64,000 nucleotides of DNA, taken from Thiosymbion sp942492625. Its GTDB lineage: Bacteria; Pseudomonadota; Gammaproteobacteria; Chromatiales; Chromatiaceae. The stretch lies in assembly GCA_942492625.1 (NCBI GenBank), contig CALOFM010000029.1, positions 1 through 64,000 of the forward strand. The letters are read 5' to 3'. Every line of letters begins with the position of its first letter. The stretch's first letter is position 1. Of this stretch, positions 18,509 to 27,537 are shown piece after piece. Both the position numbers and the translations under genes were made by a program. The notes below the pieces were generated by a model. That model saw only the letters and a list, made by a program, of their open reading frames with translations, had not been told where the DNA came from and did no database searches.

Positions 18509-19138
18509 CTAATAAGACACTCCGGGTGTCTGATGAAGGTAGGTATTGTCGGCCAGTTGCTTCAACATGAAGTCGGCAACATCGGCCCGGGAAATCTTTC
18601 CCTGGATTCCCGTATCTGTGGTGGGAAAGCCGTGCCGATAGGTCCCCGTCCGTGGACCGTCGTTCAGGTGGGGAGGTCGGACGATAGTCCAGTCCAAGGC
18701 GCTTTCCTTCACGACCGCCTCCTGGCACTCGTGGTCTGCGAAGGCATGGCGCAGGAAGACCGGGACGATCACGTATTTGGTGAGGAAACCAAGGTTGGCG
18801 CGACTGTCACCGACGCCCATGGATGACTGGCAGATCAGACGCCGCACGCCGGCCTTCTCCATCCCCTGGACGATGTTCCGCGTCCCGTCCTGACGCAGGT
18901 TGGTTCGCCCGGCGCCTGCACCGATGGCGCACAACACGGCGTCGTGCCCGGGAACGGACTTCTCCACCGACTCAGGATCCAGCACGTCGCCGCGAACCAC
19001 CTGCAAACCCGGGTGCGTCAAGTCACCGAGCTTGGCCGGGTTGCGGGCATAGGCCGTGACCTCGTGGCCCTGCGCGAGGGCCTGTTTGACCAGGTCCCGA
19101 CCCGTGCCGCCTGTTGCCCCGAAAACGAGTAGCTTCAT
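18509..19138 (-). CDS. NAD(P)H-binding reductase (BVR-B/flavin-reductase-like SDR)
   Basis: A 209-residue protein starting MKLLVFGATGGTGRDLVKQA; the nucleotide-binding GATGGTG is at residues 7-13. The later blocks VRGDVLDPESV, LCAIGAG and SSMGVGDSR, with TIVRPPHLNDGPRTG, are typical of the NAD(P)H-binding family PF13460. Likely cytoplasmic; substrate unknown. It shares direction with the other small oxidoreductase at 16.8 kb, but the broken hydrolase lies between them. Confidence 0.8.
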   Translation of the reverse strand: MKLLVFGATGGTGRDLVKQALAQGHEVTAYARNPAKLGDLTHPGLQVVRGDVLDPESVEKSVPGHDAVLCAIGAGAGRTNLRQDGTRNIVQGMEKAGVRRLICQSSMGVGDSRANLGFLTKYVIVPVFLRHAFADHECQEAVVKESALDWTIVRPPHLNDGPRTGTYRHGFPTTDTGIQGKISRADVADFMLKQLADNTYLHQTPGVSY

Positions 19139-19220
19139 CGTACCCCCGAACGGTCCTGGCTCCCGGGCAGTTGAACGAGATTCACATCGCTCCCCCGCAC
19201 GTGAGCTTCATGTTTTTCCG

Positions 19221-19409
19221 TCATCCTGCGTCCTCGTTTCGGTCGCGAAAGCATTCCTCTTCATCGCGTTCTTGAATCCGGCGCTGGCGTTGTTCTTCGT
19301 CGTCCTTGTGGATTTCTTTGATCATCCACCCGACCGCTGCCACCGTGCCGGCGACAACGCCATACAAAACGACTCGAGCAACGATGGGAATCGCGAGTGG
19401 GGCTGGCAT
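19221..19409 (-). CDS. Small single-pass membrane protein
   Basis: 62 residues from ATG 19409, preceded by a strong GGAGGA ribosome binding site. One helix (VVLYGVVAGTVAAVGWMI) is followed by a highly charged tail rich in Glu, Asp, Arg and Gln. No family is recognised. The start signal makes a real gene likely. Confidence 0.55.
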   Translation of the reverse strand: MPAPLAIPIVARVVLYGVVAGTVAAVGWMIKEIHKDDEEQRQRRIQERDEEECFRDRNEDAG

Positions 19410-19699
19410 GCTGTCCTCCGTTCGATTGCGTGACCACTTGCCACAATACGCCTACGCCGCTTCAGGTGAAGCGAAGTTTCAGTTCCAAACAGCGCGTTCC
19501 GCCAATCGGTGGCGCCGCGTCCCAACCCTGGCCGTCCTACTCTTCCCGCTCGCTGGCGGCATATCGGTCTTCAGTCTCACCGCCGGCATGTCCCCGTGTC
19601 GACCCGAAGGTTCGTTTGGTCATCGGTCCAACCATCTCACTCGATTGCGCAACGCGACTCCGTACTTCGGGCAACCGCACTGTGGACCGGGAAACGACG

Positions 19700-20137
19700 C
19701 TACAACCGTTCGCATTTCAGCGCGCCGAGGGCCGCGCGCAGGATTTCCTGCTCCAGTGAAGGCGACGGCTGCCAGCGACCACCCTGGGCAACGAAGCGGC
19801 TGCCGGCGTCGACTACTGCCGTTTCCTTCGTCACCGATCGAGGTATCACGCGATCCATGGCCAGTTCCGCCAGCGCCGCGTTCTGGCGTATGAACGTGGC
19901 GCGATCCAACCGCCCTTCCGCATCGAATCCGAGCATCTCGTAGATGAGCCGAACGACGGCAACGGGTGCCCGATCACGAACCTCCACGATGGCCTCGGCC
20001 ATGCGCACGCGCTGGCCGGCGAAGCGCTCCAGGCGATGGCCCTCCGGATCATCGACCATGCGGGAGAACTTTGCGCTCGCCAGCCGGTACAGGGTGTCGT
20101 CCGGGCCGAGGATGAATGTTCGGGGCGAGTAGGTCAC
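19700..20137 (-). CDS. Conserved hypothetical protein
   Basis: A 145-residue soluble protein (MTYSPRTFILGPDDTLYRL at the start). It contains FAGQRVRMAEAIVEVRDR and LIYEMLGFDAEGRLD, and reads as a coherent protein along its length. I recall similar proteins as unnamed proteobacterial hypotheticals, but no function can be given. Confidence 0.6.
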   Translation of the reverse strand: MTYSPRTFILGPDDTLYRLASAKFSRMVDDPEGHRLERFAGQRVRMAEAIVEVRDRAPVAVVRLIYEMLGFDAEGRLDRATFIRQNAALAELAMDRVIPRSVTKETAVVDAGSRFVAQGGRWQPSPSLEQEILRAALGALKCERL

Positions 20138-20258
20138 GGTGCGCTTTCTTCCACGGCGCAGCGATTGCTTTTAACGGCGGCGCTACCGAGCTTGTCGCGA
20201 AACGTGGTTGCCATTTGTCTGACCTCGACAGAGGATGATCCTGATAAGGGGGGCTGGT

Positions 20259-20624
20259 CTACCAATGGTTTGCGGCAATCAACCCCGTCCTTTCCAGGGC
20301 ATCGAACAGGTCCCTCCTCTCCCGAGCCAGGACCTGGGGCCGTCTCTTCTTGAACGATTTGACCTGCGCAACCTCGATGACGATGGCAGCCAGCTCGGCG
20401 ATTCTGGAGCTACTCGATGCAGCCAGCTTCCTCAGTCGGGCCGTGTTCTTCGCCGAGATGTGCGCCTGCTGCAGGTAATTGAAGATCTCCTCTTCCTGCT
20501 CGACGGCATCCCTGATCGACTTCGGCATCCGAGCGCAGTCCTTGCTGGCGTGGGTCCGATGGCCTTCGCCCGAGAACTTCTCGTTTGGTCGTGTTCGTCC
20601 GCAGATTCTGCAGTAGTGGCCCAT
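20259..20624 (-). CDS. Conserved hypothetical protein with an N-terminal zinc-ribbon-like motif
   Basis: 121 residues. The start, HYCRICGRTRPNEKFSG then GHRTHASKDC, supplies CxxC plus His/Cys residues suited to bind zinc. The rest is helical and charged (IFNYLQQAHISAKNTARLRK, IAELAAIVIEVAQVKS). I recognise this as a recurrent small proteobacterial family without a known role. Confidence 0.65.
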   Translation of the reverse strand: MGHYCRICGRTRPNEKFSGEGHRTHASKDCARMPKSIRDAVEQEEEIFNYLQQAHISAKNTARLRKLAASSSSRIAELAAIVIEVAQVKSFKKRRPQVLARERRDLFDALERTGLIAANHW

Positions 20625-21135
20625 GTGCTATTGCTCTGCCAATGCTTAAGACGCCCGCGACGTCCCGGCAGATCGCGGTGCCCGCACCGAGTGCATGCGC
20701 CTTCTTGGGGATTCAGCAATCGGCCGGCGCCAGACTCAGCGCTCCCGGTCGCCCTCGCCTCGATCCTCACTTCCATCAACGCGGCCAGCGTTGAGAGACG
20801 AGATGCCGCCTGCGATGCAGCAACATCCGTGTGTTCGCGTCGTCCAGCGTCTCGACCCTGACCATGCCGAGCGAGTTCTCCTGCGGCACATCACCGGACT
20901 CATGCTGATAGTAGCCGATGTTGGCCGCCAGCAGCCGTGCCACATCGGCGAGCTGCACGCTGGTGACGTTCCCGATCAACTCGTCGGGGGAGGCACAAGT
21001 AGTGAGCTTTTCAGGGGGGAGAGGATAGACCGACCAAAGCTTGGGACGGCGGCTGGTTGAGCTCCCGACGAAGGGATCGTTTCGGTTTGCCGACCACCAA
21101 TACAAGCGGGCTGGTGCAGAATGCCAGACCGACTC
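20625..21135. other. Gene-poor stretch
   Basis: A minus-strand frame ending near 20776 contains a protein-like segment (LADVARLLAANIGYYQHESG), possibly a remnant, but no family could be named and no start is convincing. Nothing else was seen in these 511 bases. Confidence 0.3.
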
Positions 21136-21648
21136 TCAGATGTTGCCGGACCCGCGGCGAGGTGCTCTTGGGACGCGGAAGGTCCGAACCAGGGCAACGA
21201 TCCAGTAGACCGTGTAGGCCAGAAAGATCACCAACCCGGTGAGAAAGAGGCTCTCATCGAGCCGCACCGGATCGGATCGATTCGCGCGCATCGTAAGAAG
21301 GCCTGCGAAGAGCATGAACACAAAGACTGCCGTGCCGAACTGCCATAGGAGGTGGGTGAGCTTCTCGGCAGCCAGATGCCGGCGTTGTGGGCTGAGCCAG
21401 AAGTCCGGGTTCGGGAGACTGACCCACTTGCTCGGCACCGCGGTAATCAGCTTCGGAGAGAAATACAGAGCGCAGAACACGAGGATGTGCACCCCGAGCA
21501 TCAGCAGCGTGCTCGTCTCGTTTGACGCCCACCCATCGGGCGCACCGCCCGAGCCGAAATGGATCGCGACCCGATCCGGTAGGATTGCCAGGGACAACAC
21601 GGACAGCATCAGGTTCGCCAGGAAAGTCACGATGAAGAGGTTGCGCAT
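21136..21648 (-). CDS. DUF1648-type membrane protein
   Basis: 170 residues from ATG 21648. The first helix FIVTFLANLMLSVLSLAILP is followed by DRVAIHFGSGGAPDGWAS, the loop that defines DUF1648 (family pattern P..v..HfG..G.pDgw). Three more helices follow. Integral inner-membrane protein; DUF1648 proteins are linked to immunity/SdpI-like functions in other bacteria, which is not shown here. The residues upstream of the ATG in the same frame look non-coding. Confidence 0.75.
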   Translation of the reverse strand: MRNLFIVTFLANLMLSVLSLAILPDRVAIHFGSGGAPDGWASNETSTLLMLGVHILVFCALYFSPKLITAVPSKWVSLPNPDFWLSPQRRHLAAEKLTHLLWQFGTAVFVFMLFAGLLTMRANRSDPVRLDESLFLTGLVIFLAYTVYWIVALVRTFRVPRAPRRGSGNI

Positions 21649-21941
21649 CGCGTCGATCTCACGGAAGTTTGACCGCCCCCGCATCCGGTTTTTAAGCGGC
21701 ACGCGAAAATCCCTCGCGGAGCAGGACGATCCTCGCCACGAGGATCGCACCGGCCTATGTCATTCAGCAGCCGTACGGTGCCCCTCTGCCGATTACCTCC
21801 GTTCCGTCCCCGTGGGTTCTCCAACGCTCCCGGCACCGCAGGAACGCATCCGTCGAGCCGCGCACGCCATCGGATCAGCGCGACGCTTGATACTACGCAC
21901 GGTCAGATCCGAAACCGCTGGGCCCAGGCAATGTATCCGGG

Positions 21942-22520
21942 TCAATCTCGCCGGCCGTAGAAGCGTATCACGCGCGAGTAGGTATTGGTTGGACTGCGGA
22001 ATCCGGAGCGACAACGCGGCGGGTCAAAGTTTGTCCCGGCGGTGTTCCACGGACACATCTGGAGCACGCGACCGCGTGCGTACTGCCAGATTCCGTGCTG
22101 ATCCACGACGAAGTGCGTGATGGCGCTGACCGAAGGGTGCGTTGAATTGAGCAGATCTCTGTTGCTCGGTCCCGGTGCGACGTGCGAGCCCCAGGGATGG
22201 GTATGCCAAGAGCACGAGACGTTATGCGTGCCTCGGGGGTCCGTGGGCAGGGCGACTTCGACGCCCTCGAAATTACCCACACCCGCTTGTGCCACGTACG
22301 CCAGCCTGCCCGTCGCCTTCTCGTTCCAGCACCATCCCGCGACCTCGCGGCTGCTCGCTCGTGTGTAGCTCACGCCTTGGATGAGCACGTCAGCCGCGTG
22401 CTGCACCACCTTCGCCGACCCACGAGCGGTAAAAGGGGCTAGCGGGGACTCGGTCGCGCAACCGGCGCACGCGGCTACCAAGACAATGGCGGCGGCAGAT
22501 CGCGCGGGCAGGTTGATCAT
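21942..22520 (-). CDS. Lipoprotein with a JAB/JAMM-like metal motif
   Basis: 192 residues with a lipoprotein signal (AAAIVLVAACAGC, Cys the lipidation site). The core has NVSCSWHTHPWGSHVAPG followed by PSNRDLLNST, i.e. His-x-His then Ser-x-x-Asp, the zinc-ligand pattern of JAB/MPN metalloproteases (normally H-x-H-x7-10-S-x2-D). A general-acid Glu upstream is plausible in FEGVEVALP. Members of this fold remove isopeptide-linked tails or cut peptides; an exported one could act on the envelope. The DUF4329-type alternative cannot be excluded. Confidence 0.55.
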   Translation of the reverse strand: MINLPARSAAAIVLVAACAGCATESPLAPFTARGSAKVVQHAADVLIQGVSYTRASSREVAGWCWNEKATGRLAYVAQAGVGNFEGVEVALPTDPRGTHNVSCSWHTHPWGSHVAPGPSNRDLLNSTHPSVSAITHFVVDQHGIWQYARGRVLQMCPWNTAGTNFDPPRCRSGFRSPTNTYSRVIRFYGRRD

Positions 22521-22563
22521 CCGCTTCCGACCCGGGCTGTCCTGTGCACGGCGGGATCGGTTC

Positions 22564-23124
22564 TCAAGATCCTGCGGGCGCGCGCGGTGCGGCATCGCCT
22601 GGACGCGCTTGTTGACCATCGGCGCGGAATGCCTCGTGGAACCTGACCTTGCCCCGCGGGGTATTTCCATCGAAAGAGCGTGCCAGGAACACTTCCGGTG
22701 GCGCTCCCTCACGGATGAGTCCCGGCATGCTGTCGAACCCGAGCTTCCTGTAGTAGTCCGGATGCCCCACGAGAGCACAGCCGCGAGCGTGCATACTCTT
22801 CAGACGCAGCAATCCCTAACGGATTAGGGTCTTGCCAATGCCCTGACGCTGGCACTCCGGCAAGACCGAGACAGGTCCCAGTCCATACCAGTCCCGGGCG
22901 CCGTCCGAAATGGTCACAGGCGAAAACGCAATGTGACCGATGACGCGGCCACCGAGCTCTGCCACAAGCGATACGGTGAGGGCCCGGGCGGCGCGCAGGG
23001 CCTCGATGATGAACTGCTCAGTGTGGTTGCTGATCGCCAGGGTCTGGAATGCGGCGACCGTCACCTCGGCAATGGTCCCGATATCGTCGTTGGTCTCGCT
23101 CCTGATGACGATGTCCGGATTCAT
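22564..23124 (-). pseudogene. GNAT N-acetyltransferase interrupted by one in-frame amber codon
   Basis: The protein starts MNPDIVIRSETNDDIGTIAE and reads through the acetyl-CoA loop (LPECQRQGIGKTLIR). It meets TAG at 22816-22818 and continues in the same frame (GLLRLKS, LVGHPDYYRKLGFDS, PPEVFLARSFDG) to TGA 22564. All family blocks are otherwise present, about 185 residues in total. Relatives have Glu or another polar residue at the stop position, so GAG or CAG to TAG is likely. Splitting at this point leaves neither half functional without readthrough. Confidence 0.75.
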
Positions 23125-23134
23125 GGCCTCTCGC

Positions 23135-23395
23135 TCATTGCAGCGTCCCGTCCGGATCGAGCGCGCACTCCACGGTCGTCAGCTCCACCCCGGTCATGAC
23201 GTGAATGGTGATCCGTCCGGCGACGGCGTGCTCGATGCCCTCGTACTGAGTCCCATTGGGAAGGGAGGCGATGTGGCTGTCGAAGCAACCCTGTCCGATC
23301 CGGGGATCGACATCGATGGCGGGTTCCTCCTGGCCGCAGGACGCCAGCAGTGCGGCTGTCAGGGAAAGGAAAATGATCGCATCGGAGCTGCGCAT
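23135..23395 (-). CDS. Small lipoprotein of unknown function
   Basis: 86 residues from ATG 23395, preceded by GAGGAGA. The signal AIIFLSLTAALLASC ends in a lipobox Cys. The mature part is acidic, with a pair of Cys (GQGCFDSHIA and VECALDPDG) that could form a disulfide. It lies 10 bases before the amber-interrupted acetyltransferase, running the other way along the transcript, so the order is lipoprotein after acetyltransferase only if co-transcribed from the right. No family recognised. Confidence 0.6.
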   Translation of the reverse strand: MRSSDAIIFLSLTAALLASCGQEEPAIDVDPRIGQGCFDSHIASLPNGTQYEGIEHAVAGRITIHVMTGVELTTVECALDPDGTLQ

Positions 23396-23457
23396 ACGGG
23401 TCTCCTCTCGGAATGCGGACAAAGCAACCTGAAGGCAACGGGGGCAAACGGGTCGCA

Positions 23458-24156
23458 TCACCAGGGTAAGCCGGCTCCATCGTAGCGGAAAAATGCGCCA
23501 CTCATGTCCGGCTTGAAGCGATCCACGAGCGCCAGCATTCCCCGGACGCTATCCTCCGGACCGATCGGCGCGGTGGATCCCCCCATGCGGGTGCGCACCC
23601 AGCCGGGGTGCAGCAGTAGCACCCCGATACCGCGGGGTTTCAGCTCATGGGCCAGACCATGCATGGCCGCGTTGAGCGCCGCCTTACTGGAGCGGTAGGC
23701 GTAGTCGCGCGGCGCATCGATGCCGGCGATGCTGCCCATGTTGCTGGTGATCGCCAGCACGAGCGGGCGGTCGCTGCGGGCGAGCTGTGCCAGGAGGGCC
23801 TCGGTGACCCGCATCGGTCCGAGGGTGTTGACGCGGAACGTCTCCTCCCAGTCCTCAAAGTCGATGCTGCCGATGGGGTCCCTCCCCCAGCGCTCGAAAT
23901 AGACGCCCGCGTTGTTGACCAGCAGGTCCAGCGTCTCGTCGCGCAGGGCCTCGGCGACGCCGGCGATCTGATCCGCGGCGGTCACATCGAGGCGGTGAAG
24001 GCGCACGTCCGGGTGCCGGGACGCAAGGTCCTGCAGCGCCGCTGCCGCGTCCGGGTCGCGGCAGGTCGCGTGTACACGCCACCCGCGTGCCGCGCACTGG
24101 TGCACCCACTCGAGTCCGAGTCCGCGGTTGCTCCCGGTGATCAATACCCCTGGCAT
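23458..24156 (-). CDS. Short-chain dehydrogenase/reductase
   Basis: A 232-residue classical SDR. The cofactor motif GSNRGLG is at about residues 8-14, NNAG appears in LLVNNAGVYFERWG, the catalytic Ser is near ITSNMGSIAG and YxxxK is YRSSK. The substrate is unknown; the closest memory match is the C-factor (CsgA)/sniffer-type carbonyl reductases. ATG 24156 starts the protein at MPGVLITGSNRG; the longer upstream frame is not conserved-looking. Confidence 0.85.
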   Translation of the reverse strand: MPGVLITGSNRGLGLEWVHQCAARGWRVHATCRDPDAAAALQDLASRHPDVRLHRLDVTAADQIAGVAEALRDETLDLLVNNAGVYFERWGRDPIGSIDFEDWEETFRVNTLGPMRVTEALLAQLARSDRPLVLAITSNMGSIAGIDAPRDYAYRSSKAALNAAMHGLAHELKPRGIGVLLLHPGWVRTRMGGSTAPIGPEDSVRGMLALVDRFKPDMSGAFFRYDGAGLPW

Positions 24157-24363
24157 GCAGTGCGCCCCGTCTTTGTTTCTCGCCGATCGTTGTCGAGCTC
24201 CCGGGTGAACCGGTTTGCGATCGGGGCCAACGCGCCCCGGCCCGCTTGCCCCTCGCCCCTGAAGTCGATCGCCATGCCTGCCCTCCCCGGCCTGCCGTGC
24301 TCCGGATCCGCGTCTTCGGGCGTTGGGGGGGTCCGCTCGTTGCTGGCTTTCTACAGACGATAG

Positions 24364-24648
24364 CCTATTGCGACGCCCAACACCGGAGAGACCATCGCGT
24401 CCTGCACCATCGTTGTCACGGACGCCAACAAACTGGTGCGTGAGATCCACGACCGGGTGCCCGTCGTCCTCGGGCGGGAGGACCGTGCCCCGCGGCTCGA
24501 TCCCCACAACAGAGACGCCGACGTACTCCTGGCCATGCAAAAGCCGGCGGATGCGGCACTCTGGACGATGCATCCCGTCTCGCGGCAGGTGAACAGTCCC
24601 CGCAACGATGGACCCGCCCTGCTGGAGCCGGTGGAGACGGAGGGGTAA
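24364..24648 (+). pseudogene. SRAP/YedK C-terminal fragment
   Basis: A frame with no proper start reads GETIASCTIVVTDANKLV, then EIHDRVPVVLGREDRAPRLD and WTMHPVSRQVNSPRNDGP. This is the C-terminal half of the SOS-response-associated peptidase family (YedK/HMCES), which caps abasic sites in single-stranded DNA. The catalytic Cys2 half is missing, and a TAG lies at 24361-24363. The conserved His of IHDRxP is retained. The conjugative-element remnant begins just beyond it, so the truncation may mark an integration or deletion edge. Confidence 0.7.
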
Positions 24649-24675
24649 CGGGCCGCGTCTGATCCGACCCGATGA

Positions 24676-25350
24676 TCACAGGCGCTTCTGCGCATTGGCG
24701 ACGATGACGCCGACAAGTACCGCCACGAGGGCGCCGACCACGGGTACGCCGAGCACCGGGAGCGGCAGCGGCAGGAACAGCAACAAGGCCACCAGCATCA
24801 CCAGGACAGCGATGCCGCGCAGCCCATAGGCGTGCGCCAGGGGGCTCGCGTAGGCGAATCCCGACTGGCGAATGCGCCGGCGCACCCAGCCGTCGCCCCA
24901 GGCAGCGGCGAGCAGGAGCAGAAGAAACGGCCACCAGGCGATCACCATCGCCAGGCGCTGCAGGGCCTGGTGGAGCGCCGCCCAGACGACCTCCAGGCGC
25001 CCCGCCACCCAGGACCACAGCGGCAGCGTGGCGAGCGGAGACAGAGCCCCCGCGCGCTTGACGTCCTCGTCGCTCGGCAGGGTGATCCGGTAGCTGGTCT
25101 CGACCACCTTCGTCGACACGAGGAGCGCGCCGTACCAGTCCTCGGCGCGCTGCACGACGGCGTTGGCCGTCCCCGCGCCGAGCCCCGCGTGCAGCCAGGC
25201 GAGCTCGGTGTCGCGCACCCGTTCCGACCAGGCCGTTGGAACCAACGCGGCGAGCAGGATGAATTCCATCAGCAACAGGGTGGCGCCGACCAGCAGGGCC
25301 CAGAGCCAGTTGCCGGTGCGCGCGGTGCCGTAGCTTCCGGCCTCAGCCAT
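24676..25350 (-). CDS. Integrating conjugative element membrane protein (TIGR03747/DUF4400 type)
   Basis: 224 residues with four hydrophobic segments (LLVGATLLLMEFILLAALVP; MVIAWWPFLLLLLAAAWGD; GIAVLVMLVALLLFLPLPLP) and the conserved GWVRRRIRQSGFAYASPLAH loop. It matches the membrane protein that follows TraD in PFGI-1-class integrative conjugative elements. Likely part of the mating-pair or coupling apparatus in the inner membrane. Its start overlaps the upstream gene end by eight bases. Confidence 0.85.
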   Translation of the reverse strand: MAEAGSYGTARTGNWLWALLVGATLLLMEFILLAALVPTAWSERVRDTELAWLHAGLGAGTANAVVQRAEDWYGALLVSTKVVETSYRITLPSDEDVKRAGALSPLATLPLWSWVAGRLEVVWAALHQALQRLAMVIAWWPFLLLLLAAAWGDGWVRRRIRQSGFAYASPLAHAYGLRGIAVLVMLVALLLFLPLPLPVLGVPVVGALVAVLVGVIVANAQKRL

Positions 25351-25729
25351 GATGCTCCGCCGCGAGGCGCAGGGCGCGTTGCTGAAGGGGGCTCAGGGAC
25401 TCGGTCACCAGTGCCTGCTGGTCGGGGTCCGCCAGCGCCTCCGTGAGGCCGGCCACGAAGGCCGCGAAGCGACCCTGGTCGCCGATGCGCACCTTGCGGG
25501 CGGCGCGGTAGGCGTCGAGGCCGGCGCGGAGGGACTTGCCCAGGTATGCTTGGGCGTCTTGCGGGTCGTGCGCCACGAGGGCGACACTGAACCGCGTCAG
25601 CAGCGCCCGGCTGCCGGGCCAGTCGAGCTCCAGGTCGCGCAGCATGCCCACATCGGCCGGACGCACCTCGGCGAGCACGGCGGCGAGCAGGCGCGCCCCT
25701 TCCGGCGGCATATCGTTTTTCTTGGGCAT
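25343..25729 (-). CDS. Small conjugative-element protein between TraD and TIGR03747
   Basis: A 128-residue, helical, Leu/Ala-rich soluble protein (MPKKNDMPPEGARLLAAVLA at the start). No motif indicates a function. It overlaps both neighbours at its ends, so it belongs to the same transcript, and a small gene at this place is normal for this element class. Confidence 0.65.
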   Translation of the reverse strand: MPKKNDMPPEGARLLAAVLAEVRPADVGMLRDLELDWPGSRALLTRFSVALVAHDPQDAQAYLGKSLRAGLDAYRAARKVRIGDQGRFAAFVAGLTEALADPDQQALVTESLSPLQQRALRLAAEHHG

Positions 25730-27537
25730 CAGGCGTTCCCCTTCGGCGTGCCGAGGATGGGCAGGCGCCCCTTGACGATGCGCCCGCCGGCGAGGACGGC
25801 GAGGTAGTGCAGGTTGGGAAGCTGCCCGAGCAGCGCCGGCGGGAACAGATCCCCCTCCTCCTCCCCCAGTCGCTCGCCGACGTTGCCGGTGTAGAGCAGC
25901 GGGTTCTGCGAGTGGGTGGTGCTGCCCTGGGTGAGCAGCAGGCTCTTGAGGCGGGTCTTCGGGAGGCTGTCGGTCACGTACTGCTGGGTCTCGGCGTCGA
26001 GGACGCGGAGCGCAATCAGGTTGTTGATGTTTCCGAGCACCTGACGGGCCTTGGCCTCACTTCCAGTGCGGGCGGCGAAGTCGGCGAAGGTCTGGGTGGC
26101 CACGGTCAGGCGCAGCCCCGCGCCGCGGCCCTTGTTGAGAAGCTGGATAAACGGGTCGTTGACCACCTCGGCAGCCTCGTCGATGAACACGTTGACGGGT
26201 GTGAGATTCACCCCGTAGTTGTAGCGGTCCCCGGCCACCGCGGCAAGATCCGCCACCAGGATGGAGCCGATGGCGCTGCCGACCATGCTGTCGGAGAGTG
26301 CATCGAGACCAAGATATACCACCTGGGCGCGTTCGATGCACTCGGCCATCGAGGTCAGCCGCCGAGGGTCATGGGTGTCGGCCGCATCGGGCGACAGGAG
26401 CGGGCCAAGGTCCGCCGAGGTCAGCATGTTCAGGATTGGCATGAGCGAGGCGATCATCTTGGAGAAGTGCACCCGCTCGTGCTCGAAGAGATTGGCCAGC
26501 CCATCGACGACGGTGGAGGGGTGGCGTCCGCTCACCGATTCGCGATAGTAGCGCACCAGGCCCGCGACGCGGGCGGTCCTATCGCGGGCCTGGCGCAGGA
26601 AGGGCTTCGCGTCGGTCTCCCAGGTCGGCACGTGCTCCGCCAGGTAGCGCACCAGGACGCGCTCGACCAGGGACTCGGCGCCGCCCTCCAGATACCGGCG
26701 CAGGGTCACCAGGCTGGGTCGCTCCCCGACGGCGAGCAGCCCCTGGACCACGTTGGACATGGCCATCTGGCCGAAGGCCTTGAAGGGGTCGTTGCCGGTC
26801 TCGCTCGGGATCAGGGCCGCCACCCGGCTGGCCACCTCGGTGGCGCGGTTGAAGCTGTGCAGCGGGTCGATGCGGGCGGAGTCCTGCGGGAAGGCGGGGT
26901 GGAAGTGGACGAAGCGACCGGGCTCGCGGGCGGACCGGCAGGCGCGCTCGGCGGCGTTGCGCAGGTCCTGGTCGCCCTTGGGATCGATGATGACCACCGC
27001 CTCTCCACGAAGAACCGCCTGGGTGACCAGTAGGTCGAAGAGCCGGGTCTTGCCGGCACCTGTGGTCCCGACCACGAGCAGATGGCCCTCGGTGTGCGCC
27101 AAAGGCAACCGCACCGCCCGCTCGCGTTCACCCAGACCGTGGATCCAGTCCGCGCCGAGGCGCGCCGAAGTCTTTCCAGTCACACGCGTCGGGCCGATGC
27201 GCAGCAGATCGTATACCAGCTGGGCGTGTCCTCCGGTCCAGTCGAAGCCCCAACCGAGCCAGAGGTCCCGTCCGCGGCCGACTTGGCGTTGCAGGGCGGG
27301 CGGGGCGATGAATGCGAGCGGCTTGCCGCGCAGGCGGTGATGACGGCGCCACACCCGCAGCATGCCGGGCAACCAGAGAACGGCCATGGTCAGGACTACG
27401 AGGGCGAGATAGCGAAAGGGCGTGGCGTGCAGGTCCCACCGATCGGCGGTGGTCCAGGAGATCAGCGCGACCGCGAGCCAGAGACCGACACCGACGGCCT
27501 CGAAGTTGGGGCGCCAGGGATTCTCGTAGCGGTTCAC
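25729..27537 (-). CDS. traD: Conjugative coupling protein TraD (SXT/TOL type)
   Basis: 602-residue type IV coupling ATPase that brings the relaxase-DNA complex to the secretion channel. Two N-terminal membrane helices (LALVVLTMAVLWLPGML region) precede Walker A VVGTTGAGKTRLFD and Walker B NVFIDEAAEVVN. Length and domain order match TIGR03743 coupling factors. The start is a GTG at 27537, overlapping the relaxase stop as GTGA, so the two were coupled. The gene itself looks intact although the element around it is not. Confidence 0.92.
   Translation of the reverse strand: MNRYENPWRPNFEAVGVGLWLAVALISWTTADRWDLHATPFRYLALVVLTMAVLWLPGMLRVWRRHHRLRGKPLAFIAPPALQRQVGRGRDLWLGWGFDWTGGHAQLVYDLLRIGPTRVTGKTSARLGADWIHGLGERERAVRLPLAHTEGHLLVVGTTGAGKTRLFDLLVTQAVLRGEAVVIIDPKGDQDLRNAAERACRSAREPGRFVHFHPAFPQDSARIDPLHSFNRATEVASRVAALIPSETGNDPFKAFGQMAMSNVVQGLLAVGERPSLVTLRRYLEGGAESLVERVLVRYLAEHVPTWETDAKPFLRQARDRTARVAGLVRYYRESVSGRHPSTVVDGLANLFEHERVHFSKMIASLMPILNMLTSADLGPLLSPDAADTHDPRRLTSMAECIERAQVVYLGLDALSDSMVGSAIGSILVADLAAVAGDRYNYGVNLTPVNVFIDEAAEVVNDPFIQLLNKGRGAGLRLTVATQTFADFAARTGSEAKARQVLGNINNLIALRVLDAETQQYVTDSLPKTRLKSLLLTQGSTTHSQNPLLYTGNVGERLGEEEGDLFPPALLGQLPNLHYLAVLAGGRIVKGRLPILGTPKGNA

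Noticed and set aside
8661..22818. Pyrrolysine encoding at the three TAG codons
   Set aside because: None of the genes belongs to known pyrrolysine enzymes, no pyl genes are in the window, and TAG ends intact-looking genes. It is kept only as a test under the amber finding.
25807..27033. A 408-codon plus-strand frame opposite traD
   Set aside because: Antisense shadow; the minus strand carries Walker A and B of TraD.
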